Assembly: GCF_002154895.1 (NCBI RefSeq)
Contig: NZ_MUIZ01000003.1
Span: 186,001-250,000, forward strand
Direction: 5' to 3'
Length of the DNA: 64,000 nt
DNA from: Lactococcus petauri
GTDB lineage: Bacteria; Bacillota; Bacilli; Lactobacillales; Streptococcaceae
The first letter of the stretch is position 1, and the number at the start of each line of letters is the position of its first letter. The notes under the pieces were generated by a model. It made no database searches, had not been told where the DNA came from, and saw only the letters and a program-made list of their open reading frames with translations. The translations under genes and the position numbers were made by a program. Shown here piece after piece: positions 1-8,610 of the stretch.

Positions 1-1
1 G

Positions 2-313
2 CTTTCCGGTGGACAAAAGCAACGTATCATCATTGCTCGTACATTTGCTTCTGACCCTGATGTCTTTGTTCTGGATGAACCAACTGTCGGGATGGACGAT
101 GTAACCACAGAAGCCTTTTATGAGCTCATGGCCCATGCTGCACATGAGCATGGTAAAAGTGTTCTCATGGTTACACACGATCCTGACTCTGTTAAAAAAT
201 ATATGGACCGAAACATCCACCTTGCCCGAGACAAAAACGGAAAATTTGAATGCTTTGAAGTCCATGGCAACCCTAATGCAAAAATGAAACAGGAGGTAAA
301 AGCTAATGTTTGA
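2..313 (+). CDS. Zinc/metal ABC transporter ATP-binding protein (3' part)
   Basis: The gene enters from outside the window; the frame is open from base 2. The visible part begins at the ABC signature (LSGGQKQR), followed by Walker B (VFVLDEP), a D-loop and the switch histidine (VTHD). About 103 residues are seen. It energises metal uptake together with the permease that overlaps its 3' end by 8 bases, so the two are translationally coupled. By family it belongs with AdcC/ZitQ/ZnuC proteins. Zinc is inferred from the permease type and from the zinc lipoprotein at 27.5 kb; manganese is the main alternative. Confidence 0.9.
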   Translation, partial: LSGGQKQRIIIARTFASDPDVFVLDEPTVGMDDVTTEAFYELMAHAAHEHGKSVLMVTHDPDSVKKYMDRNIHLARDKNGKFECFEVHGNPNAKMKQEVKANV

Positions 314-1115
314 AATCCTCTCTTATGACTTTATGCGCAACGCTTTACTAGCGACAACTGCCATTTCACTTTTTGCACCACTTCTTGGGGTTTTCCTTGT
401 TCTGCGTCGTCAGTCTCTACTCTCTGACACCCTCTCCCATGTTTCTCTAGCAGGCGTTGCTTTCGGAGTCCTCTTTAGTTTAAATCCGACATGGACAACT
501 TTAATTGTCGTTATTATTGCCGCTATCTTTATGGAATTTCTCCGTACCGTCTATAAAAATTATCTTGAGCTCGCAACTGCGATTTTAATGTCCGCTGGAC
601 TTGCTTTAGCCATGTTTATTATTAATGTGGCAGGGAGTAAAACCAGCATCAGCATTGACCAATATCTTTTTGGTTCAATTGTAACTATCGCTACTCCGCA
701 AGTCGTGATGCTTTACATCATCGCTCTGATTGTTCTAGCTGGCTTTATATTCTTTCTCCGTCCACTTTATGTGATGACTTTTGATGAAGATACAGCTTTA
801 GTAGATGGTCTTCCCGTCCGTGCTATGTCAATGATTTTTAATATTGTAACTGGTTTGGCGATTGCTTTGATGATTCCTGCCTGTGGCGCCCTACTGGTTT
901 CTGCAATCATGGTTTTACCCGCTAGTGTATCTATGCTTATTGGAAAATCCTTCAAGACCGTACTAATCTGGTCAGTTATCATTGGTTTTATTGGTATGAA
1001 CAGTGGATTGATCATCTCCTATTACTTCAATGCGCCTGCAAGTTCTGCAATTACCTTAATCTTCGTTGCACTTTTCTTAATTGTTTCTTTATTAAAACGT
1101 CTTTTCCGAAGATAG
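306..1115 (+). CDS. Metal (zinc-type) ABC transporter permease, AdcB/ZitP/ZnuB family
   Basis: 269 residues with about eight hydrophobic segments, typical of ABC-3 family permeases. It forms the membrane channel for Zn2+ (or Mn2+) passed from a binding lipoprotein. The start overlaps the ATPase stop (ATG inside GCTAATGTTTGA), preceded by AGGAGG at 291-296. No binding-protein gene follows: the gene ends at a terminator. The likely partner lipoprotein is encoded 26 kb away at 27481-28326, unlike the compact zitRSQP operon known in L. lactis, although a zitS or zitR could still lie just left of the window. Confidence 0.88.
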   Translation: MFEILSYDFMRNALLATTAISLFAPLLGVFLVLRRQSLLSDTLSHVSLAGVAFGVLFSLNPTWTTLIVVIIAAIFMEFLRTVYKNYLELATAILMSAGLALAMFIINVAGSKTSISIDQYLFGSIVTIATPQVVMLYIIALIVLAGFIFFLRPLYVMTFDEDTALVDGLPVRAMSMIFNIVTGLAIALMIPACGALLVSAIMVLPASVSMLIGKSFKTVLIWSVIIGFIGMNSGLIISYYFNAPASSAITLIFVALFLIVSLLKRLFRR

Positions 1116-1124
1116 ACAAACAAA

Positions 1125-1155
1125 AAACACTGAAATAATGTTCAGTGTTTTTTTT
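1125..1155. terminator. Bidirectional terminator between zinc permease and adk
   Basis: A 10-bp stem (1125-1134 with 1141-1150) and a 6-base loop, flanked by A-rich sequence on the left and T8 on the right, so it can stop both the rightward permease transcript and the leftward adk transcript. It also shows that infA does not follow adk here. Confidence 0.88.
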
Positions 1156-1163
1156 GTTCTATT

Positions 1164-1865
<702 letters not shown>

Positions 1866-1893
1866 TTATGAGTTTACAGACAACATAATATAA

Positions 1894-1899
1894 ATTATA
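1894..1899 (-). promoter_or_regulatory. Candidate -10 box for adk
   Basis: A perfect TATAAT on the minus strand, preceded by AAGG, 82 bases upstream of the adk start. No good -35 is seen at 17 bases. The same local sequence (TTTAAGGTATAAT-like) occurs ahead of the BMP lipoprotein gene at 5082, so both may be extended or activator-dependent promoters. Confidence 0.45.
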
Positions 1900-1935
1900 C
1901 CTTAATATTTTACCGCATTTCTTACGATAAATAAA

Positions 1936-1962
1936 GAAAAACCTTGCCGAAGCAAGATTTTT
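1936..1962 (-). terminator. Terminator after secY
   Basis: The leftward transcript reads CTTGC-TTCG-GCAAG, a UUCG tetraloop stem extended by A-T pairs and followed by GTTTTTCTTT, directly after the secY stop. It separates secY from adk. Confidence 0.8.
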
Positions 1963-3279
1963 TTAGCTTTCAATTGGATTATCCATAAATCCTTTGTAGT
2001 TTTTCTTGTAGAGATAACCTTCAAGTTGTTTAACAGCTTGAATAGCAACCTGAATCAAGATCAAGAGCGATGTTCCTCCCAAGGCAACGATTTTTGGCAA
2101 TCCCCAAATATTTTGGGCAACGATTGGAAGAATCGAAATAAAGCCAAGGAAAAGTGCCCCGACTGTTGCCAGACGCATAAGTAAGCCTGAAACATATTTT
2201 TCAGTCCCTTTACCTGGACGAACAGATGGGATATATGAACCTTGTTTTTGCAGATTTTCTGCCATCTTTTCTGGATTAACTTGTACAAATGAGTAGAAGA
2301 AGGTAAAGAGAACAATCAATAAGCCATAAAGTAACATCCCTGTCCATGTATTATAAGAAAGGGCTGATTGTAAGCTATTCAGCCAGCCAACATTGTTACC
2401 TTGAGCGCGTTGTAAGAACTGTAAAATCGTTGCTGGAGCAGTTGTGATAGAACCTGCAAAGATTACTGGAATAACGCCTGCTGGGTTAACACGAAGTGGC
2501 AAGTATGAACTTGTAGGCGCCCCTTGTGTCAACTTAGTGTATTGAATCGGAACTTTACGTTCTGCTTGTTGTACAAATGTTGTAAAGTAAATAATCAATG
2601 CTGAAGCAACAACCAGAATAGCGACCATTACCCACGACATTGGAATTTGACTCGGACGAACATTTACAAACCACTCTGTATAAACTTCGTGAATGGCGCT
2701 TGGAATACCTGAAACGATACCCGCAAAGATAATAACAGAAATACCAGAACCAAACCCTTTTTCATTGATTTGTTCACCCATCCATGTAACAACCATTGAT
2801 CCTGTTGTCAAAATGACACCAATCATTAGGTAAGTTTGCCAGTTAGGATTTTGTACGATATTTGCCGAGCTCATAGCTTGGAAACCTGCAGTGATACCGA
2901 TAGATTGAGCCATAGCCAAAACTAAAGTAATATAGCGTGTCGCTTGATTAAGCTTACGACGTCCGATTTCCCCTTGTTTTGACCACTCTACAAACTTCGG
3001 CAAAATATCCATTTGTAAAAGTTGAACGATAATTGATGCTGTGATGTAAGGTGATACCCCCATAGCAAACAATGAATAGTTTTGCATGGCATTACCAGAC
3101 ACCAAGTTCATCATGTTCAAGAACGGTAAATCACTCAGGGCATTCAAGTTTTCAACATTGATCCCCGGTACTGTGATATGCGCACCTAATCGAAAGACAA
3201 ACAGAATAAAGATGGTGAAGATAATCCGTGCTCTTACATCTTTTATTTTGAAAGCTTCCTTTAGAGTTTTGAAAAACAT
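1963..3279 (-). CDS. secY: Preprotein translocase subunit SecY
   Basis: 438 residues with ten predicted membrane segments; the conserved N-terminus (RIIFTIFILFVFRLGAHITV) and the GIYIPSVRPG-like loop (here GSYIPSVRPGKGTEKY) identify it. It forms the Sec channel with SecE (21767-21964). It lies 70 bases after rplO, as in most bacteria, but a hairpin lies between them and another follows, so its expression may be partly uncoupled from the ribosomal genes. Confidence 0.97.
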   Translation of the reverse strand: MFFKTLKEAFKIKDVRARIIFTIFILFVFRLGAHITVPGINVENLNALSDLPFLNMMNLVSGNAMQNYSLFAMGVSPYITASIIVQLLQMDILPKFVEWSKQGEIGRRKLNQATRYITLVLAMAQSIGITAGFQAMSSANIVQNPNWQTYLMIGVILTTGSMVVTWMGEQINEKGFGSGISVIIFAGIVSGIPSAIHEVYTEWFVNVRPSQIPMSWVMVAILVVASALIIYFTTFVQQAERKVPIQYTKLTQGAPTSSYLPLRVNPAGVIPVIFAGSITTAPATILQFLQRAQGNNVGWLNSLQSALSYNTWTGMLLYGLLIVLFTFFYSFVQVNPEKMAENLQKQGSYIPSVRPGKGTEKYVSGLLMRLATVGALFLGFISILPIVAQNIWGLPKIVALGGTSLLILIQVAIQAVKQLEGYLYKKNYKGFMDNPIES

Positions 3280-3314
3280 AATTTCCCTCTAAACTTTCTT
3301 AAATATTAACCCTA

Positions 3315-3341
3315 TAAAATAAGCGGTTGAAAATCAACCGC
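3315..3341 (-). terminator. Attenuator or weak terminator between rplO and secY
   Basis: A perfect 8-bp stem, GCGGTTGA/TCAACCGC (3323-3330 with 3334-3341) with a 3-base loop, followed on the minus strand by TTATTTTATAG. The U-tract is interrupted, so partial read-through into secY is likely. Confidence 0.6.
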
Positions 3342-3349
3342 CAATTGAA

Positions 3350-3802
3350 TTATTTTGCTTCAAGAAGTTCTACAGAACCACCAGCAGCTTCAATAGCAGC
3401 TTTCGCAGCAGAAGATGCTTTAGCAACGTTAACCTTAAGGTTTTTAACTGTCAATTCGCCGTTAGCAAGAACTTTGATACCAGATTTAACATCTTTGATG
3501 ATTTTAGCAGCTACAAGAGTTTCAGCTGTAACTTCAGCACCATCACCAAGACGGTTCAAAGTGTCAAGGTTTACGATTGCGTATTCTTTACGGTTTACGT
3601 TAGTAAATCCGCGTTTTGGAAGACGACGGAACAATTCTGTTTGTCCACCTTCAAAACCAGGACGTACGCCACCACCTGAACGTGATTTTTGACCTTTTTG
3701 TCCACGACCAGATGTTTTACCGTTACCAGATGAAGTACCACGACCTACACGGTTGCGAACTTTACGGCTGCCTTCAGCAGCTTTCATTTCATGAAGTTTC
3801 AT
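3350..3802 (-). CDS. rplO: 50S ribosomal protein L15
   Basis: 150 residues, normal length. N-terminal [13 protein letters not shown] and the glycine/arginine-rich [19 protein letters not shown] are diagnostic of L15, a late-assembly 23S rRNA-binding protein. In the canonical spc operon it directly follows rpmD. Here a BMP-family lipoprotein gene and two terminators separate them, and rplO has its own promoter and an approximately 100-base leader. Shine-Dalgarno AAGGAGAAA. Confidence 0.96.
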   Translation of the reverse strand: MKLHEMKAAEGSRKVRNRVGRGTSSGNGKTSGRGQKGQKSRSGGGVRPGFEGGQTELFRRLPKRGFTNVNRKEYAIVNLDTLNRLGDGAEVTAETLVAAKIIKDVKSGIKVLANGELTVKNLKVNVAKASSAAKAAIEAAGGSVELLEAK

Positions 3803-3901
3803 GTTTTCTCCTTATTTTGTACAATGCTGCCGCCTCGCTCCACTCTAAGGAAGGATGGAGTTCAACTCGCCTGTACTTTTCTAATTTTTGGCTTTTAAAC
3901 C
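3803..3901 (-). promoter_or_regulatory. Structured 5' leader of rplO
   Basis: About 100 bases of untranslated leader. The ends can close through GTACA (3872-3876 region) and TGTAC (3819-3823); inside is CTCCA/TGGAG (3838-3842 with 3856-3860) with GC-rich strands (GGCGAG, GCGAGGCGGC) in otherwise AT-rich DNA. This is the composition expected of a ribosomal-protein autoregulatory leader. I know of no described L15 leader family that matches; the fold is by eye. Confidence 0.5.
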
Positions 3902-3907
3902 TTTTCC

Positions 3908-3936
3908 ATTTTACTAAATTTACTCTGAAAAAGCAA
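3908..3936 (-). promoter_or_regulatory. Promoter of rplO
   Basis: Minus-strand TTGCTT (3931-3936), 17-base spacer, TAAAAT (3908-3913). It explains how rplO is transcribed after being cut off from the upstream ribosomal genes. Confidence 0.7.
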
Positions 3937-3968
3937 ATCATTCCATAGTCTTTTCCTTTTCTAAAACA

Positions 3969-4001
3969 GAAAAAAGAGTATGTCTTTCATACCCTTTTTT
4001 C
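3969..4001 (-). terminator. Terminator after BMP lipoprotein gene
   Basis: A 12-bp stem (3971-3982 with 3989-4000) with one G-U pair in the leftward RNA and a T-run, directly after the lipoprotein stop codon. Confidence 0.85.
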
Positions 4002-4003
4002 GT

Positions 4004-5053
4004 TTATTTTGCTGGAACTTCAATTTTTCCTGAAACAATATCAGCTTTTGCTGCTTCAACTGCTTTCCAAGCTTCATCTGAAGCATTATCTCGAGCAAGT
4101 GTTACACCGCCGTTAGAAAGATCATACTTGAGGTTTTCACCACCAGGGAATTTCCCTTTTTCTGTTCTATTGGCAATATCTTTAACTGCGTTTCCAACTT
4201 CTTTAACTGTTGAAACAAGGACAAAGTTTGATTTTTTTCCATCTTTTGATGTATACCCACCTAAATATTCTTGGTCCTGGTCAACACCAACAACCCATAC
4301 TTTATCTTCTTCTTTTCTTGTTTCATTCAAATTCTTAGCTTCTGTGAACAAACCTGTTCCGACACTACCTGCTGCTTGATAAATCACATCTGCACCACTA
4401 GCGTACATTGCTGAAGCCATTGTTTTACCTTTGCCGGCATCTGTGAAGGACTGCGCATATTGTACATCAACTTTGATATCTGGTGATACTGATTTGGCAC
4501 CCGCTGTAAAGCCTGTTTCAAAAGCGGCAAGAACATCTGACTTGATCCCACCGATGAAACCAACATGATTTGTTTTACTTGTTTTTGCTGCTGCGACACC
4601 CGCAAGGTAAGCTGACTGTTGATCCGCAAAAGTTGCAGAGACCACATTGTCTTTACCTTCGATGACCGAATCGATAACAGCAAATTTTGTATCAGGATTG
4701 TTTTGTGCGGCTTGAGAAGTTGCTTCGTGCAAAACAAAGCCAATGCTGAACACAAGATCATAACCACCTGAAACGGCCGAATTAAAGTTTGAAGTGAATT
4801 CAGCTGGAGAGTTAGATTGGAAGTAGTTAATTCCCTTTCCTTTTGAAAGCCCGTTATCTTTACCCCAAGCTTGAAGACCTTCCCAAGCTGATTGGTTAAA
4901 TGAGCGATCATCAACCCCATCATTACCTAAAACTAAGGCTGCATTAAGGTCTGTTTTTCCTTGCGATCTTTCTGTATTGCGTCCTCCGCAACCTGCAAGT
5001 ACAATTACTGATGCAAGTGCTACTGTCGCAAGTGCAAAAATTCGTTTGTTCAT
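4004..5053 (-). CDS. BMP-family (Med/TmpC-like) substrate-binding lipoprotein
   Basis: 349 residues. The signal peptide ends in the lipobox VLAGC (Cys at about 22), followed by GGRNTERS. The body matches the basic membrane protein/PnrA fold: N-terminal DDRSFNQSAWEG, GYDLVFSIGF, and a conserved late GVDQDQEYLGG. Family members bind purine or pyrimidine nucleosides for ABC uptake (BmpA with NupABC in L. lactis; PnrA in Treponema). No permease or ATPase lies next to it. It is inserted between rpmD and rplO as a self-contained unit with its own terminator and -10 box. Confidence 0.9.
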   Translation of the reverse strand: MNKRIFALATVALASVIVLAGCGGRNTERSQGKTDLNAALVLGNDGVDDRSFNQSAWEGLQAWGKDNGLSKGKGINYFQSNSPAEFTSNFNSAVSGGYDLVFSIGFVLHEATSQAAQNNPDTKFAVIDSVIEGKDNVVSATFADQQSAYLAGVAAAKTSKTNHVGFIGGIKSDVLAAFETGFTAGAKSVSPDIKVDVQYAQSFTDAGKGKTMASAMYASGADVIYQAAGSVGTGLFTEAKNLNETRKEEDKVWVVGVDQDQEYLGGYTSKDGKKSNFVLVSTVKEVGNAVKDIANRTEKGKFPGGENLKYDLSNGGVTLARDNASDEAWKAVEAAKADIVSGKIEVPAK

Positions 5054-5081
5054 TCTTCTCTTCCTTTCACATTTAAAAACA

Positions 5082-5087
5082 ATTATA
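5082..5087 (-). promoter_or_regulatory. Candidate -10 box for the BMP lipoprotein gene
   Basis: Perfect TATAAT on the minus strand 29 bases ahead of the ATG, preceded by AAGG as in the adk promoter region; no clear -35. The unit lies between two terminators, so some promoter here is required. Confidence 0.5.
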
Positions 5088-5155
5088 CCTTAAAATTTAA
5101 TGTACATTTTTACTTATTTAATTCGACATCTTGAAAATTTTTACAATTTCCTCAG

Positions 5156-5186
5156 AAAAAAAGTCCAGATAATCTGAACTTTTTTA
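5156..5186 (-). terminator. Terminator after rpmD
   Basis: An 11-bp AT-rich stem around TTCAGAT/ATCTGGA with flanking A and T runs, just past the rpmD stop. It ends the rpsH-rpmD transcription unit. Confidence 0.8.
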
Positions 5187-5190
5187 ATTA

Positions 5191-5373
5191 TTATTTAACT
5201 TCTTCAATTGTTACCAAGTGTGAAATTGAGTTAGCCATGCCGCGAAGTGCTGCATTGTCTTCTTTCACAACTGATGAACCAAGTTTACCAAGGCCAAGTG
5301 CAACAACAGTTTTACGTTGTGCAGGGATACGGCCGATTGGTGATTTTACCAATGTAATTTTGATTTGAGCCAT
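5191..5373 (-). CDS. rpmD: 50S ribosomal protein L30
   Basis: 60 residues. [13 protein letters not shown] and [17 protein letters not shown] are typical of bacterial L30. It begins 10 bases after the rpsE stop with Shine-Dalgarno AAGGAGG. It is the last gene of its unit and is followed by a terminator rather than by rplO. Confidence 0.96.
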   Translation of the reverse strand: MAQIKITLVKSPIGRIPAQRKTVVALGLGKLGSSVVKEDNAALRGMANSISHLVTIEEVK

Positions 5374-5383
5374 GATATCCTCC

Positions 5384-5878
5384 TTATGCCAAATCGCTTA
5401 CTGATTTGCCGCGGAGTTCCGCAACTTCTTCAGCGCGTTTCAATTGTTGCAAACCTTCAACTGTTGCGCGAACAACGTTGATTGCTGTGTTTGAACCTAA
5501 TGATTTAGATGTTACGTCAGCAACACCTGCGAGTTCGAGGACGGCACGAACGGCACCACCTGCGGCAACTCCAGAACCTTCTACAGCTGGTTTGATAAGG
5601 ATTTTACCACCGCCGAATACACCAAGTACTTCGTGAGGTACAGTAGTTCCTACCATAGGAACTGTCACGATGTTTTTCTTAGCTGCTTCGATAGCTTTAC
5701 GGATTGCTTCTGGAACTTCTTGAGCTTTACCAGTACCGAAACCTACGCGACCGTTACGGTCACCAACTACAACAAGTGCAGCAAAGCGGAGACGACGTCC
5801 ACCTTTAACAACTTTAGTAACGCGGTTGATTCCAACAACGCGTTCTTCGAATTCTTTAACTTCTTCGTTTCTAGCCAT
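5384..5878 (-). CDS. rpsE: 30S ribosomal protein S5
   Basis: 164 residues. [20 protein letters not shown] is the S5 N-terminal dsRBD-like domain; [18 protein letters not shown] marks the C-terminal domain. S5 acts in decoding fidelity and 30S assembly. It lies between rplR and rpmD with short spacers, in conserved order. Confidence 0.97.
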   Translation of the reverse strand: MARNEEVKEFEERVVGINRVTKVVKGGRRLRFAALVVVGDRNGRVGFGTGKAQEVPEAIRKAIEAAKKNIVTVPMVGTTVPHEVLGVFGGGKILIKPAVEGSGVAAGGAVRAVLELAGVADVTSKSLGSNTAINVVRATVEGLQQLKRAEEVAELRGKSVSDLA

Positions 5879-5898
5879 TTTAATGATTACCCCTTTCC

Positions 5899-6246
5899 TT
5901 AGAATTTCAATCCAGCTTCACGTGCAGCTTCTGCAAGTGCTTGGATACGTCCGTGATAGAGATAACCACCGCGGTCAAATACAACTGCTTCGATGCCTTT
6001 AGCTTTAGCAGCTTCAGCAACAAGTTTACCAACTTCAGCAGCTTGTTCTGTTTTAGTACCAGTCAATTTGAGTGATGATGCAGATGCAAGTGTTACAGCT
6101 GCTTCGTCATCAATAACTTGTGCATAGATGTTTGTGTTTGAACGGAAAACGTTCAAACGTGGAGTCTCAGCAGTACCTGAGATTTTTCCGCGAACGCGAA
6201 TGTGGCGTTTTTGACGGAGTTTGTTTTTATCTGGTTTAGAAATCAC
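5899..6246 (-). CDS. rplR: 50S ribosomal protein L18
   Basis: 115 residues, starting at GTG with AGAGG 8 bases upstream. [19 protein letters not shown] and the C-terminal [20 protein letters not shown] are diagnostic. L18 binds 5S rRNA. The spacer to rplF is unusually long (142 bases) and hairpin-rich. Confidence 0.96.
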   Translation of the reverse strand: MISKPDKNKLRQKRHIRVRGKISGTAETPRLNVFRSNTNIYAQVIDDEAAVTLASASSLKLTGTKTEQAAEVGKLVAEAAKAKGIEAVVFDRGGYLYHGRIQALAEAAREAGLKF

Positions 6247-6388
6247 AATTCTACCTCTTTAAATATTTTATATTTCGATAGTTTCTGCCATCGATTTTCT
6301 TGCAAAAAATGCAAGCGGGAAGTTTCTGTCTGTACAGAATTTTGGCAAACTTACATTCACCAAATGACGGATCATAATCTCAAAGAGA
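6247..6388 (-). other. Hairpin-rich spacer between rplF and rplR
   Basis: Three inverted repeats in 142 bases: ATAATCTC-TTT-GAGATTAT overlapping the rplF stop (6374-6392), the palindrome TCTGTACAGA, and CTTGCA/TGCAAG with a 5-base loop (6300-6316). None has a U-tract. They could be processing or regulatory structures. No reading frame of note. Confidence 0.55.
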
Positions 6389-6925
6389 TTATTTACCAGT
6401 TTTACCTTCTTTACGACGTACGAATTCGCCAACGTAACGAATACCTTTACCTTTATAAGGTTCTGGTGAACGACGGCTACGGATGTAAGCAGCTGTTTGA
6501 CCAACAACTTCTTTATCTGAACCTGAAACGTTGATGTGTGTAGCATCTGGAACTTCGAAAGTGATTCCTGCTGGAGCTTCGATTTCGTCTGGGTGAGATT
6601 TACCAACAGCCAATACAAGTTTTGAACCTTGAAGTTGTGCACGGTAACCAACCCCGATCATTTCGAGTTCTTTACGGAAACCTTCGCTAACACCAACAAC
6701 CATGTTGTTGAAGTTTGCACGAGTTGTTCCGTGGATAGTTTTCATTTCTTTAGAATCATCTGGACGTTTGAATGTTACTTCAGAACCATTGATTTCCATT
6801 GTGATTGCTTCTGCAAATGTACGAGTCAATTCGCCTTTAGGGCCTTTAACTGTTACTGTTGCGCCATTTTGTTCAACTGTTACACCAGCTGGCAAAACAA
6901 CGACTTTATTACCAATACGTGACAT
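6389..6925 (-). CDS. rplF: 50S ribosomal protein L6
   Basis: 178 residues with the duplicated L6 fold. [15 protein letters not shown] and the C-terminal [19 protein letters not shown] are diagnostic. L6 sits near the sarcin-ricin loop and stalk base. Spaced 87 bases from rpsH. Confidence 0.97.
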   Translation of the reverse strand: MSRIGNKVVVLPAGVTVEQNGATVTVKGPKGELTRTFAEAITMEINGSEVTFKRPDDSKEMKTIHGTTRANFNNMVVGVSEGFRKELEMIGVGYRAQLQGSKLVLAVGKSHPDEIEAPAGITFEVPDATHINVSGSDKEVVGQTAAYIRSRRSPEPYKGKGIRYVGEFVRRKEGKTGK

Positions 6926-7012
6926 GTTTTTTTACCTTTTCTGTTAAATTATCAAGAGTATTTCTACTACCTGTTTTCACAATTATAATACTTTCAGCTT
7001 ACGGGTAAAGGA

Positions 7013-7411
7013 TTACCAGATGTAAGCAAGAACTTCACCACCGATGTTCTTAGAACGTGCAGCTTTGTCAGTTACAACGCCTTCAGAAGTTGAGATGATT
7101 GCTGTACCAAGTCCGTTAAGTACGCGTGGTACTTCGTCAGATTTAACGTAAACACGGAGACCTGGTTTAGAGATACGTTTCAAGTTAGTGATAACTTTTT
7201 CGTTGTTTTTTCCGTATTTCAAGAATACACGGATAACACCTTGTTTGTTATCTTCAACGTACTCAACGTCTTTCACATAACCTTCAGCTTTGAGGATTTC
7301 TGCGATTTCACGTTTGATTTTTGAAGCAGGTGCTTCAACAACTTCGAAACGACGCATGTTTCCGTTACGGATACGTGTGAGGAAGTCTGCAATTGGGTCT
7401 GTCATTACCAT
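7013..7411 (-). CDS. rpsH: 30S ribosomal protein S8
   Basis: 132 residues from the ATG at 7411 ([18 protein letters not shown]), chosen over an in-frame start 51 bases upstream because AAGGAGA lies 10 bases before it and the length matches the family. The C-terminus [13 protein letters not shown] and GGEVLAYIW is typical. S8 is normally translated just after S14; here it is the first gene of a separate unit with its own promoter and leader. In E. coli S8 controls the spc operon by binding mRNA, so loss of linkage may have changed the control. Confidence 0.95.
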   Translation of the reverse strand: MVMTDPIADFLTRIRNGNMRRFEVVEAPASKIKREIAEILKAEGYVKDVEYVEDNKQGVIRVFLKYGKNNEKVITNLKRISKPGLRVYVKSDEVPRVLNGLGTAIISTSEGVVTDKAARSKNIGGEVLAYIW

Positions 7412-7470
7412 AATGTAATTTCTCCTTATTTGTAGTTTGGGTTTGTTCAATCCCACTTTCAAATTAATGA

Positions 7471-7488
7471 GGTCTTTTTAAAAAGACC
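7471..7488 (-). promoter_or_regulatory. Leader hairpin of the rpsH unit
   Basis: A perfect 18-base palindrome (GGTCTTTTT/AAAAAGACC) in the 5' untranslated leader of rpsH, 60 bases before the start codon and about 10 bases after the predicted transcript start. It may protect the 5' end or regulate. Confidence 0.5.
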
Positions 7489-7498
7489 GAACTTATAT

Positions 7499-7527
7499 AG
7501 TTTATCAAATTATTTCTCTCGTGTCAA
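7499..7527 (-). promoter_or_regulatory. Promoter of the rpsH-rpmD unit
   Basis: Minus-strand TTGACA (7522-7527, perfect), 17-base spacer, TAAACT (7499-7504). A strong promoter well placed to drive rpsH-rplF-rplR-rpsE-rpmD independently of the S10 promoter. Confidence 0.85.
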
Positions 7528-7570
7528 TAGGCTCGGGTGTTTCTTCCTCCATTTAATTTTTGAAAGATAA

Positions 7571-7602
7571 AAAACACAGCTTCTAAAATATAGCTGTGTT
7601 TT
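7571..7602 (-). terminator. Terminator of the LDH/RmlD-like operon
   Basis: An 11-bp stem (7571-7581 with 7592-7602), AACACAGCT/AGCTGTGTT core, flanked by A4 and T runs on both sides. It isolates the rpsH promoter from upstream transcription. Confidence 0.88.
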
Positions 7603-7632
7603 TTCATTAATAAAGATATCTCGATTAAAGAG

Positions 7633-7743
7633 TTATTCTTCTTTCTCTTCCGTTTTTTCCTGAAGAACCGAGGTTTTGGAAAAAGAAAATATTTTAAAGA
7701 CAAGGAAACTTAATAAGATCAAAATAATAAGAATTTCCATCAT
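7633..7743 (-). CDS. Small single-span membrane protein (36 aa)
   Basis: A short frame starting MMEILIILILLSFLVF, then KIFSFSKTSVLQ and an acidic/basic tail EKTEEKEE. One hydrophobic segment at residues 2-18 predicts a small membrane peptide. The ATG follows the RmlD-like TAG stop directly, and GGAG within the last codons of that gene lies 5 bases upstream of the first ATG (8 from the second), the mark of translational coupling. A terminator follows at once. Function unknown. Confidence 0.65.
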   Translation of the reverse strand: MMEILIILILLSFLVFKIFSFSKTSVLQEKTEEKEE

Positions 7744-8610
7744 CTATTCTCCATTTTCTAACCTCTGCATAGTATTTAAAGCTTCTTGCCAGGTTGGCAC
7801 TGAAAAACCAATAGCTTCTGTTTTCTTTATACTCAATGTGGAATTGTAAGGGCGTTTTACATTTGATTCAAGCTCTACTGTAGCAAGGGGTAAAAGCTTG
7901 ACTTCTTCTTGGTGCAAAATATATTTTGCAAATTTAAACCAAGAAATATTTTCGGTTTCAACTTTTGCGTTGGACAGATGATAAATACCATATTTTGGTT
8001 TATGCTGTACCAAGTAAATCATAAAATCAGCTAATGTTCTGGTCCAAGTTGGGCAACCAAATTGATCATTGACGACCATAATTACTTGATCATCTTTATT
8101 CTTGGCTTTATTTTTCATAGTGGAGACAAAATTATTACCGTAGCATCCAAAAAGCCAGCTTGTACGAATAATATAATGTTTAGTAGTGTTTTTCTGCACA
8201 GCATTTTCACCCAATAGTTTTGTATAACCATAGTGGGTTTGTGGGTGTGGAACATCGTCTACTTCCCATTCTTTCCCAAGCTCTAAGTTGCCGCTGAAGA
8301 CATAATCAGTGGAGACATAAAGTAATAATGCTCCCACATTCTCAGCTGCTTGTGCAATATTTTCGGTACCGACAGCATTGACCTGCTCGGCTAAATGTCG
8401 CTCTTCTTGTTCTGCTTTTTCGACTGCAGTATAGCCTGCACAAAGATAAATAATTTGTGGTTTATGATGAGAAAAATACGCATCAACTGCAACTTTATCG
8501 GTGATATCTAGCTCGTGTGACCCCGTAGCCAGATAAGGAATTTTTTCTCTATCAAACCGTAAGCAAAGTTCCCGTCCCAACAAACCATTTTTTCCTATAA
8601 TCAGATTCAT
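7744..8610 (-). CDS. RmlD-like NAD(P)-dependent reductase (paralogue)
   Basis: 288 residues of the extended short-chain dehydrogenase type. It has the cofactor loop GKNGLLG, STDYVFSG, the catalytic YxxxK (YGYTK) and CPTWTRTLADFM shared with dTDP-4-dehydrorhamnose reductase. It is clearly related to the true rmlD at 57680-58576 along its whole length but departs from it (GKNG for GGNG; AGYTAVEKAEQE for AAYTAVDKAEDE). The start overlaps the LDH stop by 4 bases (ATGA). Pairing with a 2-hydroxyacid dehydrogenase suggests a substrate other than dTDP-rhamnose intermediates, or a back-up RmlD. Substrate unproven. Confidence 0.85.
   Translation of the reverse strand: MNLIIGKNGLLGRELCLRFDREKIPYLATGSHELDITDKVAVDAYFSHHKPQIIYLCAGYTAVEKAEQEERHLAEQVNAVGTENIAQAAENVGALLLYVSTDYVFSGNLELGKEWEVDDVPHPQTHYGYTKLLGENAVQKNTTKHYIIRTSWLFGCYGNNFVSTMKNKAKNKDDQVIMVVNDQFGCPTWTRTLADFMIYLVQHKPKYGIYHLSNAKVETENISWFKFAKYILHQEEVKLLPLATVELESNVKRPYNSTLSIKKTEAIGFSVPTWQEALNTMQRLENGE

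Noticed and set aside
3327-3692. 121-codon plus-strand frame over rplO
   Set aside because: Mirror of the L15 gene; its low-complexity sequence comes from the complementary strand.
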